NCBI RefSeq assembly: GCF_017676345.1
Contig: NZ_JAFFZM010000001.1
Span: forward strand, 1 to 64,000
Length of the DNA: 64,000 bases
Reading direction: 5' to 3'
From: Streptomyces smyrnaeus
GTDB lineage: Bacteria > Actinomycetota > Actinomycetes > Streptomycetales > Streptomycetaceae
The translations under genes were made by a program, and so were the position numbers. The notes beneath the pieces were generated by a model, which saw only the letters and a program-made list of their open reading frames with translations, made no database searches and was not told where the DNA came from. Positions 61,579 through 64,000 of this stretch are shown piece by piece (within the stretch, counting starts at the first letter, position 1; the number at the start of each line of letters is the position of its first letter).

Positions 61579-63150
61579 ATGACCGAGGCCCACCGCCCAG
61601 GACGGCGGTCACTGCTCGCCGGTGCCGCATGCCTCGGCGCTTCCTGGCTGGTGTCCGGGTGTACGGGCGCGGCGTCCATCACCGCCCTGCCCGCGGCGGC
61701 GCCGAAGGGCGCTCCGGACCGGGGTGGCACCCTCCGGATAGCCCGCCCGCCCGCGTCGGACGCCGAGACCCTCGACCCCGCCGGCCCCCTGTCGGCATAC
61801 GAGTATCTGGGCGCCCTGTACAACCGTCTCGTCCGTGTCGGCACCGACGGCGGCCTCGTCCCCGACCTCGCCGAGGCGTGGGAAGCGGATTCCAAGGCCC
61901 GCACCTGGACATTCCGGCTCCGCAAGGGCGTCACCTTCCACAACGGCCACACATTCACCTCGGCCGATGCGGCGTACACCTTGCGTCACATCCTCGACAA
62001 GGCGACAGCGTCCCCGCAGGCGGGCGTTCTCGCCCCGCTCATCGACCCGAAGACGCTGCGCACTCCCGACGCCCACACGCTCGTCGTCCCGCTGAAGTCG
62101 CCGCACGCCGAGTTCCCCAGCCTGCTGACGCACTACAACTGCTACGTCATCCCGGACGGGAGCGGGAGATCCATCGGCCGCACCGGCATCGGCACCGGCC
62201 CCTTCAGGCTGGACTCGTTCGCGCCCGCGGGCCCCGGCAGCGTCACCGCCTACCAGGATCACTGGGCCGGGCGTCCCGTTCTCGACGCCATCTCCTTCGC
62301 TTCGGTCGCCGACATGTCGGCCCGGGCGAACGCACTGCTGGCCGGCCAGGTCGACCTGCTCTCGCAGACCAACCTCGACTTCGCGACGGCCCGTGTGGTC
62401 GAGGCCTCGGACCGCGCCACCATCGCCCGTGTGAAGAACTCCCAGTGGTACGTGCTGCCGATGCTCACCACGGAGAAGCCCTTCACGGACGTACGCGTAC
62501 GCAAGGCGATGAAACTCGCCTACGACCCCGAGCACGTGGTCAAGGTCGCTCTTCAGGGTGCCGGCACCGCCGGCTGGGACAACCCGGTGCCGCCGGACGA
62601 CCCACTGCACATCCGCTCACACCCCGAGCACGACCCCGACCGGGCCCGCCATCTGCTGAAGAAGGCGGGTCACGAGGGGCTGACCGTCGACCTTCACACC
62701 TCCTCCTACGACCCGCTGTTCACCCCCATGGCGCTGGCCTACCAGGACTCGGCGCGGCGGGCCGGGATCCGGGTCCGGGTGAAGACGGCCGCTGCGGACT
62801 CGTACTACACGCAAATCTGGATGAAGAAGCCGCTGATGGCGACCTACTGGTACACGGGCCGGCCCATCGACCAGCTCTTCACCCAGATCTTCCGCAGCGG
62901 CTCGTCGTACAACGAGACCGCCTGGTCCGACAAGGACTTCGACGCGCTCCTCGACCGAGCCCGCGCCGAGACCGACGACAAGCGGCGCCGCGAACTGTAC
63001 GGCGAGGGGCAGACCATGGTGATCGAGAGGGGTGGGGCGATCACCCCGATGTTCGCCGACCGGCTCGTCGGAGTCTCCCGCAAGGTACGCGGATACGCCG
63101 AGCACGGGTTCGAGTTCGACTACCTCGCCATCGGCCTGAAGGGAGCCTGA
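61579..63150 (+). CDS. ABC transporter substrate-binding lipoprotein (SBP_bac_5)
   Basis: A 523-residue solute-binding protein of the oligopeptide/dipeptide/nickel cluster. A twin-arginine-like signal (RPGRRSLLAGAACLGASWLVSGC) ends in a lipobox with Cys28. The mature domain has the family pattern TLDPAGPLSAYEYLGALYNRLVRVGTDGGLVPDLAEAWEAD and TWTFRLRKGVTFHNGHTFTSADAAYTLRHIL. Ligands include peptides, nickel chelates and other small molecules. ATG 61579 was used; TTG 61573, closer to GGAGG, is possible. It is directly followed by a permease gene. Confidence 0.92.
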   Translation: MTEAHRPGRRSLLAGAACLGASWLVSGCTGAASITALPAAAPKGAPDRGGTLRIARPPASDAETLDPAGPLSAYEYLGALYNRLVRVGTDGGLVPDLAEAWEADSKARTWTFRLRKGVTFHNGHTFTSADAAYTLRHILDKATASPQAGVLAPLIDPKTLRTPDAHTLVVPLKSPHAEFPSLLTHYNCYVIPDGSGRSIGRTGIGTGPFRLDSFAPAGPGSVTAYQDHWAGRPVLDAISFASVADMSARANALLAGQVDLLSQTNLDFATARVVEASDRATIARVKNSQWYVLPMLTTEKPFTDVRVRKAMKLAYDPEHVVKVALQGAGTAGWDNPVPPDDPLHIRSHPEHDPDRARHLLKKAGHEGLTVDLHTSSYDPLFTPMALAYQDSARRAGIRVRVKTAAADSYYTQIWMKKPLMATYWYTGRPIDQLFTQIFRSGSSYNETAWSDKDFDALLDRARAETDDKRRRELYGEGQTMVIERGGAITPMFADRLVGVSRKVRGYAEHGFEFDYLAIGLKGA

Positions 63151-63152
63151 GG

Positions 63153-64000
63153 ATGCTCTCGTTCATCGCCCGCCGCACCATATCGGCCCTCGGCACCCTG
63201 CTGCTGGCCTCGGTCCTGGTCTTCCTCGCCGTCCAGGCCCTGCCCGGCGACGTGGCCACCAAGATTCTCGGCAAGGACGCCACGCCGGACGCCGTGGCCG
63301 GGCTGCGAGAGCAGATGGGCCTCGACCGGCCCGCCTGGGAGCGCTACCTCGACTGGGTCGAGTCGGCCCTGCACGGGGACTTCGGCACCTCCCTGGTCTC
63401 CGGGAAGCCCGTCGCCACCGAGGCGGCCGCCCACCTCGGCAACTCCGCGCTGATCGCCCTGGTCACGGTCCTGTTCGCGGTGACCGGGGCGCTGGTGCTG
63501 GGCGTGCTCGCCGGTCTGTACCGCGACCGCTGGGCCGACCACCTGATCTCGACCGTCAGCCTCGTCGGCATGAGCATCCCCGAGTTCGTGGTCGCCACCG
63601 TGCTGGTGCTGTGCTTCTCCATCGCGCTGCCGTGGTTCCCCGCCGTCGTCCTGTACGGCCCCGACGCGAGCGTCGGTCAACTGCTGCCTGCCGTGTGGCT
63701 TCCCGCGCTCGCGCTGGCGACCGTCATGGCCGCCTACATCGTCCGCATGGCCCGAACGTCGGTCATCGATGTGATGGCGAGCGAGTACGTCACCACGGCC
63801 AGGCTCAAGGGCCTGTCCACCTGGCGGGTCGTCACCCGGCACGCCCTGCCCGGCGCGCTGCTGCCCACCTTGCATGTGATCGCCCTGAACGTGGCCTGGC
63901 TCGTGGGCGGGGTCGCCGTCGTCGAGAACGTCTTCAACTATCCGGGCATCGGCAAACTGCTGCTCACCTCGGTGCAGAACCGCGACCTGCCCGTCATTCA
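63153..64000 (+). CDS. ABC transporter permease, DppB/OppB type (partial at window end)
   Basis: A start ATG at 63153 with GGGAG upstream opens a frame of at least 282 codons that runs off the window. The sequence begins MLSFIARRTISALGTLLLAS, continues with VFLAVQALPGDVATKILG, typical of the first helix and periplasmic loop of DppB-type permeases, and has GLREQMGLDRPAWERYLDWV. The EAA loop that contacts the ATPase is EYVTTARLKGLSTWRVVTRHALP. It forms a transporter with the lipoprotein two bases upstream. The second permease and ATPases are expected beyond the window. Confidence 0.92.
   Translation, partial: MLSFIARRTISALGTLLLASVLVFLAVQALPGDVATKILGKDATPDAVAGLREQMGLDRPAWERYLDWVESALHGDFGTSLVSGKPVATEAAAHLGNSALIALVTVLFAVTGALVLGVLAGLYRDRWADHLISTVSLVGMSIPEFVVATVLVLCFSIALPWFPAVVLYGPDASVGQLLPAVWLPALALATVMAAYIVRMARTSVIDVMASEYVTTARLKGLSTWRVVTRHALPGALLPTLHVIALNVAWLVGGVAVVENVFNYPGIGKLLLTSVQNRDLPVI

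Noticed and set aside
1..64000. tRNA or rRNA genes
   Set aside because: No cloverleaf-like segment with conserved TTCRA loop or rRNA core sequence was found on reading either strand; a covariance search (tRNAscan-SE, Rfam) would settle it.

Overview
The window reads as actinomycete chromosome, most likely Streptomyces. It has very high GC with strong third-position GC bias, GGAGG-type ribosome binding sites, frequent GTG/TTG starts, a rare in-frame TTA codon, an HTH regulator every few kb, and families typical of streptomycetes (Methyltransf_19/DUF574, XRE regulators with a ligand-binding C-terminal domain, the crtIBV/crtUTY carotenoid layout). No rRNA, tRNA, CRISPR array, transposase or phage structural operon is visible. 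The many regulator/enzyme pairs suggest an accessory, possibly chromosome-arm, location.

Region by region. (1) 1-12.4 kb: an N-methyl/one-carbon catabolic cluster. It holds a lone Rieske ferredoxin and a divergent Rieske oxygenase of the betaine-demethylase type, a GntR regulator, then a tightly overlapping operon glyA-soxB-soxD-soxA-soxG (serine hydroxymethyltransferase plus heterotetrameric sarcosine oxidase), followed by a formate-dehydrogenase-like molybdopterin enzyme. Together they would convert sarcosine and its methyl group to serine, with surplus C1 oxidised. (2) 12.7-14.5 kb: a secreted GH43 arabinanase beside a decayed pectinesterase. (3) 15.4-31.4 kb: regulator/oxidoreductase pairs (HxlR-quinone reductase, TetR-NmrA-like, TetR-FAD monooxygenase-RidA-hydrolase, XRE-DJ-1, TetR-small membrane peptides-MFS-Dabb, SDR-XRE), plus a small secreted protein and a two-gene unit ending in a stand-alone S74-type chaperone domain. 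(4) 31.5-38.5 kb: TipA-like MerR, a broken DUF1801 gene, a double GNAT, LysR, a secreted protein, a C39/BtrH-like protein and a DUF574 methyltransferase. (5) 38.7-42.4 kb: GntR, a PLP Cys/Met lyase and an NhaC-type antiporter. (6) 43.0-52.4 kb: DUF3140/DUF2945 stress proteins, a spore-photoproduct-lyase-like radical SAM protein with a TTA codon, and the isorenieratene-type carotenoid cluster crtI-crtB-crtV facing crtY-crtT-crtU. crtE is absent. (7) 52.9-61.1 kb: the most interesting block. A GntR regulator, flavin reductase, SnoaL-like protein and BCCT betaine-type transporter run leftward. Two paralogous AA_synth (PF06684) proteins, an alpha/beta hydrolase, an aldehyde dehydrogenase, a 4-oxalocrotonate-tautomerase-like protein and a luciferase-like monooxygenase run rightward. 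Matching palindromic elements lie in the divergent promoter. (8) 61.6-64.0 kb: the start of an oligopeptide/nickel-type ABC importer, running off the window.

Block 7 looks like a complete uptake-and-degradation unit for a quaternary or N-methylated nitrogen compound, attacked by a two-component flavin monooxygenase. Its logic resembles the trigonelline (tgn) and pyridine (pyr) pathways, but with a different gene set. Block 1 could process N-methyl units in the same organism. The substrate of either block cannot be read from sequence alone.
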